A stretch of 23,553 nt of DNA from Desulfobacteraceae bacterium (GTDB lineage: Bacteria > Desulfobacterota > Desulfobacteria > Desulfobacterales > Desulfobacteraceae): contig PIVQ01000036.1 of NCBI GenBank assembly GCA_003354055.1, positions 1-23,553 of the forward strand, read 5' to 3'. The notes below the pieces were generated by a model. The model did not search any database. It was not told the origin of the DNA and saw only the letters and a list, made by a program, of their open reading frames with translations. A program made the translations under genes and the position numbers. Position 1 is the stretch's first letter, and each line of letters opens with the position of its first letter. This document shows positions 1-8,448 of the stretch, one piece after another.

Positions 1-1
1 G

Positions 2-1513
2 GTCATGCTCATTAAAAATGACTGCAACTCTAATATCAACTGCCTGTTTTCCAACTCCCACCATATCCTTATAGATGAAATCCAGGGATCGGTATGGATG
101 CAGGCCGCCCTTGGAAAAGGGGTATTAAGAATACCGGACCTGGCCAAGAAAAAGGATCTGCTGCCGGCAGAAGAAGAGGCCCTTTCCGCTGGTATCCGGT
201 CAATGCTCCTGTCTCCTCTGACATACCAGGGAGAGAGCATCGGGCTTTTGGAGGTATATACCACCACCCCCAATGACCTTGGTCCTGTGGATACCATGCT
301 TCTGGAACAGGTAACCCCGATCTTTTCAGTGGCCCTGAAACGGGGGCTGGATGAGATGAACAAAAATGTACAGTCCATCATTAAGGAAAAATGTACGGCA
401 GTTCACCCGTCTGTGGAATGGCAGTTTGAAAAGGCAGCCATGAGTCATATGGAACGTTTACGGAACGGTTATGCCGCATCTGAGATGGAACCCATCATCT
501 TTAAAGATGTGGTACCCTTTTACGGGCAGTCGGATATCCGGGGCTCTTCACTGGCCCGGAACAAGGGCATCCAACAGGACCTCACAGCCCAGTTAACCCT
601 GGCACTGGATATCATGGATGCCAGTGAAAAACTTCGCCCCTGGCCGATTTTACAGGAGTATAAATACCGGCTTCAAACCCGTTTGGAACAGATTTCAAAG
701 GGGGTGACCTCCAGTGATGAAAATGCCGTATTTACCTTGCTCCACCATGAAATTTCCCCTTCGTTCCCGGAACTTAAGAAACTTGGGACCGATGTGGCCA
801 AAACAATAGAGGACTATGAAAAGGCTCTGGATCCTGTCGCCGGAATGGTCTACAACAAACGCAAGGATTATGAAGATTCGGTATTTCAATTGAACCAGTC
901 TCTGTCAGGCTATCTGGAACGGGAAGACAGTCTTATCCAGGCAAGCTTTCCCCATTATTTTGAAAAGCGTCAGACCGACGGTGTAGATTACATGATGTAC
1001 ATCGGGGCATCCATGAACGAAAGCCAGCGGCTGGCACCGTTTCATATCCAGGACATGACCCTGTGGCAGTTGATGCTGGCCTGTGGTCTGGCATGGCATA
1101 CCGAGCAGACAAAACCCGGATTAAAGGTTCCTCTGGATACCTGCCACCTGATTCTGGTCAATCACACCCCTCTGTCCATCAGGTTCAGATTTGATGAAAA
1201 ACGGTTTGATGTGGACGGGGCCTATGATGTCCGTCATGAAATCATAAAATCCCGTCTGGATAAGGCCTTGGTAAAAGGCTCAGGAGAACGCCTGACCCAA
1301 CCCGGACGCATTGCCGTGGTCTATGCCAATCCTTCGGAGGGCAAAGAGATCCGGCAGCATATCGACTTTCTCACCACATTAGGCAAACTCCATAATGACA
1401 TGGAAGTACTTGAACTGGACGATATGCCTGATGTTCGGGGACTCAAGGCCATCCGGGTCGGTGTGGACATTGCCGCCGAAGCCGGAAATGTAATTAAAAT
1501 GAAAGCCGGATAG
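2..1513 (+). CDS. GAF-domain protein, 5'-truncated by the window edge
   Basis: The frame is open to the left edge and the first ATG lies at base 5 with no room for a ribosome binding site, so this is probably the C-terminal part of a longer protein. About 500 residues are visible. Residues 25-115 look like the end of a GAF sensory domain, with a characteristic run around LLSPLTYQGESIGLLEVY. A conserved block follows at about 171-186 (PFYGQSDIRGSSLARN), then a long, mostly helical region and a C-terminal mixed region. From memory of the family, similar proteins, common in Bacteroidetes, carry this GAF-plus-YGQxDIxGSS arrangement and run to nearly 800 residues; their role is unknown. No membrane segment, kinase or cyclase domain is visible in this part. 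It is convergent with the CHASE2 cyclase, with 21 bases between the stop codons. Function is unassigned; a regulatory or sensory role is only an inference. Confidence 0.8.
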   Translation, partial: VMLIKNDCNSNINCLFSNSHHILIDEIQGSVWMQAALGKGVLRIPDLAKKKDLLPAEEEALSAGIRSMLLSPLTYQGESIGLLEVYTTTPNDLGPVDTMLLEQVTPIFSVALKRGLDEMNKNVQSIIKEKCTAVHPSVEWQFEKAAMSHMERLRNGYAASEMEPIIFKDVVPFYGQSDIRGSSLARNKGIQQDLTAQLTLALDIMDASEKLRPWPILQEYKYRLQTRLEQISKGVTSSDENAVFTLLHHEISPSFPELKKLGTDVAKTIEDYEKALDPVAGMVYNKRKDYEDSVFQLNQSLSGYLEREDSLIQASFPHYFEKRQTDGVDYMMYIGASMNESQRLAPFHIQDMTLWQLMLACGLAWHTEQTKPGLKVPLDTCHLILVNHTPLSIRFRFDEKRFDVDGAYDVRHEIIKSRLDKALVKGSGERLTQPGRIAVVYANPSEGKEIRQHIDFLTTLGKLHNDMEVLELDDMPDVRGLKAIRVGVDIAAEAGNVIKMKAG

Positions 1514-1534
1514 CCGGACTGGCGCCGTCACTTT

Positions 1535-3757
1535 TTATTTTGTTTTGTGGACAAAGACCCCGTCCCAGTCCGATTCAGGCGGGTTGTCCATAAAAATTGC
1601 GCACCGGTCCTGATAAATCTGATGGGCTTTGGTATTGGGGAACCGATCCACCAGATCGTTAAAAATTTCAAGTCCCTGATCAAAGGCCATCTCCTTATAG
1701 CAGGCAAGCCCCTTTTCATAGGTTGCAAGTTCTTCAGCCAGATCCTTATCTTCTCCTTTAGTCTGCTTTTGAAATACGGTAAAGATGCCTACCGGTTCGG
1801 TTTTTCCCTTGACCTGAACCTGATCCAGTTCCTGAAACACAAACTCTCCTTCCAGTATTTCCTTTAGGGCATCACTGACAATCATTTTTACGCCGTAGAA
1901 CTTGGTCAAACCCTCCAGTCTGGACGTCAGATTTACATTGTCTCCGATAAGGGTGTAATCAAAAAGATCCATGGATCCCATATTCCCCACCCGGCATTTT
2001 CCCGTGTGTACCCCGATGCCGATATCAACCTCTATGCCGTATTTATCAATAAAGATCTTATTGAGTCCTTTTAGGGCCGCCAGCATTTCAAAACCGGTTT
2101 TAACCGCCAGCTTCGGATGTCCCTTCACGTCCAAAGGCGCATTCCAGAAACACATGACAGCATCCCCGATGAATTTGTCCAGGGTGCCCTTGTTTTTGAT
2201 AACACTTCGGGTCATTGGCGTAAAATAGTCATGAAGAAGGTTGGTCACCTGGGTCGGAGACAGGCTTTCAGAGATCGTGGTGAAGCTTCTGATATCCGTA
2301 AACATGATGGTCATCACTTTTTCTTCACCTTCCAGACTCATTGTTTCCGGAGCATCACTGATCTGATCCACAACGGCCTTTGACACATACCGGCTGAAGG
2401 CGGATCTGTAGAATTTTTTCTTTCTCTCTGAAAACCAGAATTTAAACAGGGTGAGGAATGCAAAATTTCCGCCCAGAACCAGAAGGGGGAAAAAAGGAGA
2501 TACCCAGATATGATAGTCCTTTAATGCAAAAAAACCTCCTGAAAAGGCCCCCACAGCTAACCCTAAGGTCACAGGCAAAGTAAGCCATGCACTGCTCCAT
2601 CCGATCAGGATGGTGGTGATTATTCCCCACAGGCAGATAGCCGTAAATTCAAGCCCCGGCACCCAATCCGGCCGGGAAATAAAATCCTTATTTAAAATAT
2701 TGTCCACAATGGTGGCATTCACCTCAACACCGGGAAAGACCTCAGCCAGGGGGGAAACCCTTATATCCATCAACCCTGCAGCTGAAGATCCTAAAAAAAC
2801 GACCTTGCCTTTTAACTTTTCGAGTTCGCCCCGGTCTTCCAGTACATGGGCTGCCGGAATAAAGGGGAAGGTATATCCCGGGCCTTTATAATTGACCATC
2901 ATTCTCCCGTGGGCATCCACAGGGATAATGGTACTGCCGATACGAATGGATGAAAGGCCTTTGGCACTGACTTTAATCATTGGGTTGGCAACCTTGCCCT
3001 GCAATGCTGTCATAAGGGTTATCAAAGAGAGATGGGGGTAAAGTTTGCCCTGCCATGCGATCACCAATGGGACCCTTCGCAGCACGCCGTCCATATCCAT
3101 ACCGGTATTCATATACCCGGCATTGGGCTTAGAAGCCATGAGTTCAAGCAGTGGCGGAATGACCTGTTCCGCCTGAAGAAGATATTGTGCAGCATCGCCT
3201 GCTCCCGGTTCCTTAACCACGGCAGCTTTAAGCTCTGGCAGGCTGACGGTTGCACTGGCCCCGATATCTGCCTTCTTGAAATAAAATGAATATGCCAGGG
3301 CAAAAGGCCCAGTACCGAGGATATCAGCTAAAAGCTGATCATTGTCCATGAGCTGGGCCGGAAGACCCGTGAACCCCATGTTAATCTTTAAATCCCGTTT
3401 GAGCATACTCTGAATAATCTTGGGCGACGAGCCGTCAGGTTCACCAAAAAGAATATCATTACCCACGGCAAGGGCACCGGCCATCTGAATTTTTTTCAGC
3501 AGCAGACCGACCCTGTATCGCGGCCAGGGCCATTGACCGAACTTTTTAATGCTGTACTCATCAATGTCCACAACAGCCACTGTCGGATTTTTCGGCGGGG
3601 TATGTACCTGTTGAAGAAAGGTATCGTACAGTTTTAGCTCCATCAGGTGAAGATAGGCCGGCTTAAACACATAAAGAGCGGCAAAAAGGCAGGTAATGCA
3701 GAATCCCACCCCGAAAATCGTCCATTGGGTCTGTTTAAATCGCTTCAAGATATTCAT
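1535..3757 (-). CDS. CHASE2-domain membrane adenylate cyclase, class III
   Basis: Predicted to make cAMP from ATP in response to a periplasmic signal. Of 740 residues, one membrane helix (about 14-31) is followed by a periplasmic CHASE2 domain (about 35-355, with VVDIDEYSI and WPWPR motifs), three more helices (about 368-440) and a cytoplasmic cyclase domain (about 480-665). Both metal aspartates are present (D488 in FTDIRSF, D532 in KFIGDAV), as are the transition-state pair N609 and R613. The purine-selecting positions are K528 and T602, the Lys/Thr pattern of class IIIb adenylate cyclases, some of which respond to bicarbonate. The last 75 residues resemble a short TPR-like helical repeat. 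The start is the first ATG ahead of the hydrophobic helix, with only a weak ribosome site. It is divergent from the TolC-like gene. The substrate call rests on residues alone; cyclase family and domain order are secure. Confidence 0.93.
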   Translation of the reverse strand: MNILKRFKQTQWTIFGVGFCITCLFAALYVFKPAYLHLMELKLYDTFLQQVHTPPKNPTVAVVDIDEYSIKKFGQWPWPRYRVGLLLKKIQMAGALAVGNDILFGEPDGSSPKIIQSMLKRDLKINMGFTGLPAQLMDNDQLLADILGTGPFALAYSFYFKKADIGASATVSLPELKAAVVKEPGAGDAAQYLLQAEQVIPPLLELMASKPNAGYMNTGMDMDGVLRRVPLVIAWQGKLYPHLSLITLMTALQGKVANPMIKVSAKGLSSIRIGSTIIPVDAHGRMMVNYKGPGYTFPFIPAAHVLEDRGELEKLKGKVVFLGSSAAGLMDIRVSPLAEVFPGVEVNATIVDNILNKDFISRPDWVPGLEFTAICLWGIITTILIGWSSAWLTLPVTLGLAVGAFSGGFFALKDYHIWVSPFFPLLVLGGNFAFLTLFKFWFSERKKKFYRSAFSRYVSKAVVDQISDAPETMSLEGEEKVMTIMFTDIRSFTTISESLSPTQVTNLLHDYFTPMTRSVIKNKGTLDKFIGDAVMCFWNAPLDVKGHPKLAVKTGFEMLAALKGLNKIFIDKYGIEVDIGIGVHTGKCRVGNMGSMDLFDYTLIGDNVNLTSRLEGLTKFYGVKMIVSDALKEILEGEFVFQELDQVQVKGKTEPVGIFTVFQKQTKGEDKDLAEELATYEKGLACYKEMAFDQGLEIFNDLVDRFPNTKAHQIYQDRCAIFMDNPPESDWDGVFVHKTK

Positions 3758-3773
3758 TTTCTAAATTCGCCCG

Positions 3774-3803
3774 GGCATCGCTGATACTAAAGGTGCCGAT
3801 GCC
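3774..3803 (-). promoter_or_regulatory. Inverted repeat in the leader of the CHASE2 cyclase
   Basis: A perfect 7-base inverted repeat, GGCATCG at 3774-3780 and CGATGCC at 3797-3803, lies 17-46 bases upstream of the cyclase start. It could be a regulator site or a leader hairpin with a 16-base loop. I found no convincing -35/-10 pair for this gene, so transcription may start further upstream. Confidence 0.3.
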
Positions 3804-3897
3804 TATAATTGATGGTGAATTCAAGGTGTTTTTATGCTTGACAAATTAGACGCATTGATGTTTATGTTAATGACACACAAAACTGAATGCAACTAAA

Positions 3898-3928
3898 AAA
3901 TTAGTTCTGATCCAAATTAGTCTTGATC
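3898..3928 (+). repeat. Tandem 15-base near-repeats, possible operator
   Basis: Two copies of a 15-base unit follow each other with a 16-base period: AAATTAGTTCTGATC at 3898-3912 and AAATTAGTCTTGATC at 3914-3928 (13 of 15 identical). They end directly at the -10 box of the predicted TolC-operon promoter, and the first copy covers its -35 region. A related AAATTAG occurs at about 3843. The position suits binding by a regulator that touches the -35 region, but no known regulator motif is recognised. Confidence 0.4.
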
Positions 3929-3934
3929 TATAAT
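3905..3934 (+). promoter_or_regulatory. Predicted sigma70-type promoter of the export operon
   Basis: A perfect TATAAT lies at 3929-3934 with a poor -35 (TTCTGA, 3905-3910) at 18-base spacing. Start of transcription would be near 3941, giving a leader of about 66 bases that ends in a good ribosome site (AGAGAGGA, 3991-3998) eight bases before the ATG at 4007. The weak -35 and the overlapping repeats suggest dependence on an activator. A TTGACA at 3838-3843 exists but has no good -10 partner. Confidence 0.45.
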
Positions 3935-4006
3935 TGTACGCGGTTCCCTGGGTCCTCGGGAATTTAGAAGATTGAGGTAATTCAAATTTCAGAGAGGAAA
4001 AACATC

Positions 4007-5371
4007 ATGAGACAAATGAATTTTTTAATGCTGGCTATCGTCTTTTCCATTTTCTGTTTTTTATCGCCTTTACAGGCCCAAACACTGACGCCCCAACCTG
4101 AAGTCAGCAATTCAGCCCAAGGCCCTGCTTTTGCCTTTGATCCAAACCCCCATGGTGTTTTATCTCAACTCCTTGCAAACCATCAGGAAGTTCAGACTTA
4201 CAGATACAGAGTAGAATCCGCTGAGAACCTGCTGCGTCAGAGTGTGGGTCTTTACCTGCCCTCCCTTGATCTTTCCGGGGACTACGGACATGAACATATA
4301 AAAAAAGAATATATTGATTCCGACACCAATATGTGGCGGCACGAAGTCACCCTGCGCGCCACCCAGCTGATCTACGATTTTGGAAAGACACTTGGCACCA
4401 TAGACCGGGACACGGTTGCCCTGGCCCAGGCACATGCAAGCCTGGACTCTATCACCCAGGCGACGCTCAGAGATGGAATCACGGCTTATATCCAAATCGT
4501 TCGCGCAAGAGAGCGTCTGAGGACGGCCCGTTACTCGGAAAGCCGCATCAAAGAGCTGACCGGTGTTGAAAAAACGCTGCTGGAAAAAGGCGCAGGTCTG
4601 ACCTCGGATGTACTCCAGGCAAAACAACAACTGGCAGGCGCCATGGCTCTGAGGGTTGAAGCAGAAGGCGAACTAAAACTGGCCAAAAACCATTTCCAGG
4701 CCGTCTTTTATCATTATCCCACTGAAGAAGAAGTGAACGCCTTTATTGAGATTTCCCTGCCGACAGCCCAATTCCCTGCGACACTTGAGCCTGCTGTTGC
4801 AGTTGCCATTGCCAACAATCCGGAAATCCGGATTACGAAATATGACTTGGATTTAACCCGCAAAGATATCAAAATTTCAAAATCAGCCTACTTTCCGGAC
4901 CTGAATCTGTTTGGTGAAGTTATTAGTGCCCACGATAACGACGGATATTTTGGTTACAGATATGATTCCTCCGTTGGTGTAGAGTTCACCTACAATTTAT
5001 ACAGGGGCGGCAGTGATTATGCTGCTGTAAAAAGTGCAAGCGCAACCAAAGAGGCAGCCTCCACCCATCTGGAACAGGCCCAAAAATTAGTTCGCGAGCA
5101 GGTCCAAAACTCCTGGGATCAATACCTGACTTTGAGCACCAAAAAAGAACTGCTTGATCAGCAGACGGAAATCCTGAGAAACTTTCTGGAGCTGGCCAAA
5201 AAAGAGCGTAAAATGGGTACCCGTTCCCTTCTGGATGTCCTGACCGGAGAAGTCAACTATATTACAGCTCAAGGCACTGCCATTGCAGCCAGGGAAGATA
5301 TGAAAATTGCAGCATATAACCTGCTGTTCTCCATGGGCCAGATGGAACTTGATCTTTTTGCCCAAAATTAA
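4007..5371 (+). CDS. TolC-like outer-membrane efflux protein of a type I secretion system
   Basis: Forms the outer-membrane channel of a tripartite exporter. The 454 residues start with a clear signal peptide (hydrophobic 4-22, cleavage likely after A24 in SPLQA). Two TolC/OEP repeats follow, about 55-250 and 265-445, each rich in long helices with typical QxVRExVQNSW-like and DVLTGEVNY-like segments. Length matches the family (430-490). The start has a strong ribosome site (AGAGAGGA, spacing 8). It is the first gene of the apparent operon with the ABC exporter and HlyD-type adaptor downstream, which points to type I protein secretion rather than drug efflux. The 116-base gap to the exporter holds a strong hairpin, so the two may be expressed at different levels. 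Confidence 0.93.
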   Translation: MRQMNFLMLAIVFSIFCFLSPLQAQTLTPQPEVSNSAQGPAFAFDPNPHGVLSQLLANHQEVQTYRYRVESAENLLRQSVGLYLPSLDLSGDYGHEHIKKEYIDSDTNMWRHEVTLRATQLIYDFGKTLGTIDRDTVALAQAHASLDSITQATLRDGITAYIQIVRARERLRTARYSESRIKELTGVEKTLLEKGAGLTSDVLQAKQQLAGAMALRVEAEGELKLAKNHFQAVFYHYPTEEEVNAFIEISLPTAQFPATLEPAVAVAIANNPEIRITKYDLDLTRKDIKISKSAYFPDLNLFGEVISAHDNDGYFGYRYDSSVGVEFTYNLYRGGSDYAAVKSASATKEAASTHLEQAQKLVREQVQNSWDQYLTLSTKKELLDQQTEILRNFLELAKKERKMGTRSLLDVLTGEVNYITAQGTAIAAREDMKIAAYNLLFSMGQMELDLFAQN

Positions 5372-5390
5372 AGAGAAGACTTTTGCAACA

Positions 5391-5426
5391 AACATCGTGA
5401 AGGGGGTAACTCCCCTTCACGACGTT
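5391..5426 (+). terminator. Intercistronic hairpin between tolC-like and ABC genes
   Basis: A stem of 11 perfect pairs, TCGTGAAGGGG (5395-5405) and CCCCTTCACGA (5412-5422) around a six-base loop, extends with one mismatch to 14 pairs (5391-5426). No T-run follows on the plus strand, so a classical intrinsic terminator is unlikely. More plausible roles are stabilising the upstream tolC-like message, partial attenuation, or an RNA-processing site. Confidence 0.55.
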
Positions 5427-5487
5427 CATTTCAGGTTAGAGATATCTTCATGCAGCCATTCACATCAACCTTTACTGATTACCTGAT

Positions 5488-7167
5488 ATGAAAGAACTAT
5501 TCAGACGCCTGTTTCACCGCCCTTTTCTAGCCATTGAAATTCTTCTGGCGACCCTTTTGACCACCCTGCTCACCCTGGCAATGCCCATGTATGTAATACA
5601 GATCCTGAACAGGTACGTCAGTTACGGATTCCACGGGACGTTAATCACTCTGACCCTTGGGATGTGCATTGCAACCGCACTCCAATTTTGTTTCAGGCTG
5701 ATCCGAACAAAGCTGGCTTCTGCCGTCAACCAGGAACCCAATGACCGGCTGTCCAGGGATATGCTGATCCTCATCAGCCAGGCCAAAGCTGAACCAATGG
5801 CCCGGATATCCAAACCCAAGATTCAGGAAGCCTTGAATCATGTCCAGACCATCCAGCAAAGCTATACCGCCCAAACCCTGACCGGTACACTTGACGCCCC
5901 GTTTTCCCTGATACTTATCGGTGTAATTTATCTGCTGAGCCCTGTTCTTGCAGGCATCGCCCTGCTGGGTATCGGCTTGGCCATTATTCTGGGCTGGATC
6001 ACGATACTACGTTCAAAAAAAACAGGGGATGAGTTTTCCTCTGTGATGTCCGAACACAGAGACCTTAACTTCTCAGCCGTTAACAGCCTGGAAAGTATCA
6101 GGGCATTCTGTGCAGGCCCTTTTCTTTCTGAAAAATGGCAAAGCCAGCTCACCCGGATGTCAATACTCAAGGCAAAACTCACCGACTATAAAGAACTCTC
6201 TCAGACCATGACTATGACAGGCAGTTCCCTGACCTCGGTTTTTTTATATGCAACAGGCGCAGTTCTTGTCGTCCAAGGAGAATTATCCGTGGGAGCACTT
6301 ATCGGTGCCAATATCCTTTCCGGAAGAGCCTATCAGAGCACCACAAAACTGGTACAGGCTTTCTTTTCCCTGTCCCGGGCAAACCAGGCCTTTAAATCAC
6401 TGGCCGGATTCAGTCACCTGCCCATGGAAGCTACATCCGGAACCGCCCTCAAACAATACAAGGGCAAATTGGAGTGCCATGACCTTGGCTTTGCCTACCC
6501 CAATACCACCACACCGGTGTTTGAATCCCTTAACCTGGAACTAACTTCCGGCAGTGTTCTCGGGGTAACAGGCGACAACGGATCCGGAAAAACCACACTG
6601 GCAAAACTGATTGTCACCCTTCTGGAACCCAGGCGGGGCAAACTATTGGCGGACGGGGTCAATCTTTTACAAATGGCGCCGGCCTTTTGGCGCAGACAGC
6701 TTATGTACATGCCCCAGGAGTCTGAATTCATCGCTGGTACCCTGAGAGAGAATATCCTCATGCTAAATCCGGACCTTGATGAATCGGAACTAAATGAAAT
6801 CCTTCGGTTAACCGATTTACGATCTTTTCTTGATAAAACACCGGACGGGCTGGACACACGCGTTACTGACAATGAAAAAAATTTCCCACCTGGCATCCGT
6901 CGCAGGATATCACTTGCACGCGCCCTGACAGGCAAGGGAAATCTTGCTATTCTGGATGAGCCCACAGATGCCCTTGATAAGAAAGGCGTGGAAGCCGTAT
7001 ACAGGATAATGAATCACCTGGCCTCCGCACGGAAAACCATTGTGGTGTTTACAAATGATCCCAATATTCTCAAAGGCGCTGCCATGGTACTCAACCTAAA
7101 TAAAAAACCCATCCCCGAACTGATCCGGAAAACAGCAGCTTCAGGTCAAGGCCAAAGGCTTTCATGA
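5488..7167 (+). CDS. Type I secretion ABC exporter (permease-ATPase fusion) with degenerate signature
   Basis: Inner-membrane exporter half-transporter of 559 residues; it would work as a dimer and push a protein substrate through the HlyD-TolC channel. The membrane domain covers about 15-310 with five or six helices; there is no N-terminal C39 peptidase-like domain. The ATPase domain covers about 325-545: Walker A GDNGSGKTT (362-370), Q-loop Q410, Walker B AILDEP with E491. Two key motifs are off: the LSGGQ signature is replaced by FPPGI (466-470) and the H-loop histidine is N523. The downstream RRRISLARAL and D-loop are intact, so the frame is sound. ATG 5488 is the first possible start after an in-frame stop at 5476 and lacks a clear ribosome site. 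It overlaps the adaptor gene by four bases (ATGA), so the two are coupled. Confidence 0.93.
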   Translation: MKELFRRLFHRPFLAIEILLATLLTTLLTLAMPMYVIQILNRYVSYGFHGTLITLTLGMCIATALQFCFRLIRTKLASAVNQEPNDRLSRDMLILISQAKAEPMARISKPKIQEALNHVQTIQQSYTAQTLTGTLDAPFSLILIGVIYLLSPVLAGIALLGIGLAIILGWITILRSKKTGDEFSSVMSEHRDLNFSAVNSLESIRAFCAGPFLSEKWQSQLTRMSILKAKLTDYKELSQTMTMTGSSLTSVFLYATGAVLVVQGELSVGALIGANILSGRAYQSTTKLVQAFFSLSRANQAFKSLAGFSHLPMEATSGTALKQYKGKLECHDLGFAYPNTTTPVFESLNLELTSGSVLGVTGDNGSGKTTLAKLIVTLLEPRRGKLLADGVNLLQMAPAFWRRQLMYMPQESEFIAGTLRENILMLNPDLDESELNEILRLTDLRSFLDKTPDGLDTRVTDNEKNFPPGIRRRISLARALTGKGNLAILDEPTDALDKKGVEAVYRIMNHLASARKTIVVFTNDPNILKGAAMVLNLNKKPIPELIRKTAASGQGQRLS

Positions 7168-8447
7168 TGGATATTGTTCAAGCCAATATTTCCAGAACCA
7201 CCCATCTCTTCTTTCTTCTTCTCATAGCCATGTGCGGTTCTTTTATAGCCTGGTCCTATCTTGGCACTCTGGACGTGGTGTCAATGGCAAACGGAGAAGT
7301 GATTCCCAGCGGCCGAATAAAACAGGTCCAGCACTTTGAAGGCGGTATTATTCACCAAATCAATGTCAGGGAAGGTGATGAAGTGACTATTGGGCAACCT
7401 TTGGTTGAACTGGAGCAGTTGCGCAGCGGTGCCAGTCTTGAAGAGCTGAAAATGCGCGTGGATGCCCTTAAAGTAGATGTACTGCGGTTGGCGGCTCAAC
7501 TGCATGACAGCCCGGCCATTATTTTTCCACCCGAGATGGTCAGGCAACTTCCGTTGCTGGTCGACGAAGCAATAGCCCTGTTTGACGCCCGGCAAAGAAG
7601 CTACCGGTCCACCATGAACAAATTAACCACCAATGTTCGCCAGCGGGAACAACAGATATTATCCATCCAGGCCCAGCTGGACAATAAGCTGGAGCGTCTT
7701 CCTCTGTTAGAAGAGGAACTGGCACTGAGTGAAGAATTATTGATTGATAATCTCACAACACGGATCAAGCACATTGATATCATGCGCCGGGAAAAAGAGA
7801 TTGAAGGCAAAATAACCAAGGACCGTTCCTCTCTCAAAGAAGCCAGGCATACACTGATTGAAACCCGGGAAAAACTGAATGAGGCCCGGAATAAATTCAA
7901 GGCAAAGACTGCAGAAGAACTCAAAGAGGCCAAACAGGAACTCAAAGAGTTTACAGTTCGATTAAGAAAATTCGAAGACAGCCTGGCGCGTACAATCATC
8001 CGGTCCCCCATCAACGGCGTGGTTAAAAAATTATATAAAGTTACCCGGGGCGGTGTTGTCCAGCCCGGGGACACCCTGGCAGACATTGTCCCCTCTGAAG
8101 AGCGCCTGATTATTGAGGCTCACCTTGATATTTCGGACATCGGATATATCAAACGGGACCAGAAGGTCTATCTTCAGTTACCGAACAAAGATGCCAGAAA
8201 ATTCAAAAAACTGGATGGCCGGGTGGTGAATATCAGCCCGGATACCTTCACAAACGAGCAGGGCATGACCTTTTACAACGTCAGAATTGAATCCGAGCAA
8301 AGTTATTTTCAGGCAGAAGACCAAAAATACAAACTTTACCCTGGCATGATTCTCATTGCCTATATCCACATCGGAGAACGGACCATTCTGGACTATCTTC
8401 TGGATCCCTTTGTCAATACCCTGAGCTTTTCCCTGCAGGAGCGCTGA
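7164..8447 (+). CDS. HlyD-family periplasmic adaptor of type I secretion
   Basis: Membrane-fusion protein that links the ABC exporter to the outer-membrane channel. Of 427 residues, a short cytoplasmic tail and one membrane helix (14-33) precede the first half of a biotinyl-lipoyl-like barrel (about 55-85, HFEGGIIHQINVREGDEV). A long coiled coil follows (85-275), then the second barrel half (RSPINGVVKKL, 280-290) and the C-terminal barrel. The C-terminal signature LYPGMILIAYIHIGERTILD (391-410) is typical of type I secretion adaptors. Length matches the family (about 430-470). The start ATG overlaps the exporter stop (ATGA at 7164-7167); a second ATG directly follows. Its stop is one base before the glycosyltransferase start. 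Confidence 0.95.
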   Translation: MMDIVQANISRTTHLFFLLLIAMCGSFIAWSYLGTLDVVSMANGEVIPSGRIKQVQHFEGGIIHQINVREGDEVTIGQPLVELEQLRSGASLEELKMRVDALKVDVLRLAAQLHDSPAIIFPPEMVRQLPLLVDEAIALFDARQRSYRSTMNKLTTNVRQREQQILSIQAQLDNKLERLPLLEEELALSEELLIDNLTTRIKHIDIMRREKEIEGKITKDRSSLKEARHTLIETREKLNEARNKFKAKTAEELKEAKQELKEFTVRLRKFEDSLARTIIRSPINGVVKKLYKVTRGGVVQPGDTLADIVPSEERLIIEAHLDISDIGYIKRDQKVYLQLPNKDARKFKKLDGRVVNISPDTFTNEQGMTFYNVRIESEQSYFQAEDQKYKLYPGMILIAYIHIGERTILDYLLDPFVNTLSFSLQER

Positions 8448-8448
8448 G

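Noticed and set aside
3838..3868. TTGACA with TATGTT as the export-operon promoter
   Set aside because: Spacing is 19 bases and the -10 is poor; the perfect TATAAT at 3929-3934 is closer to the gene and better.
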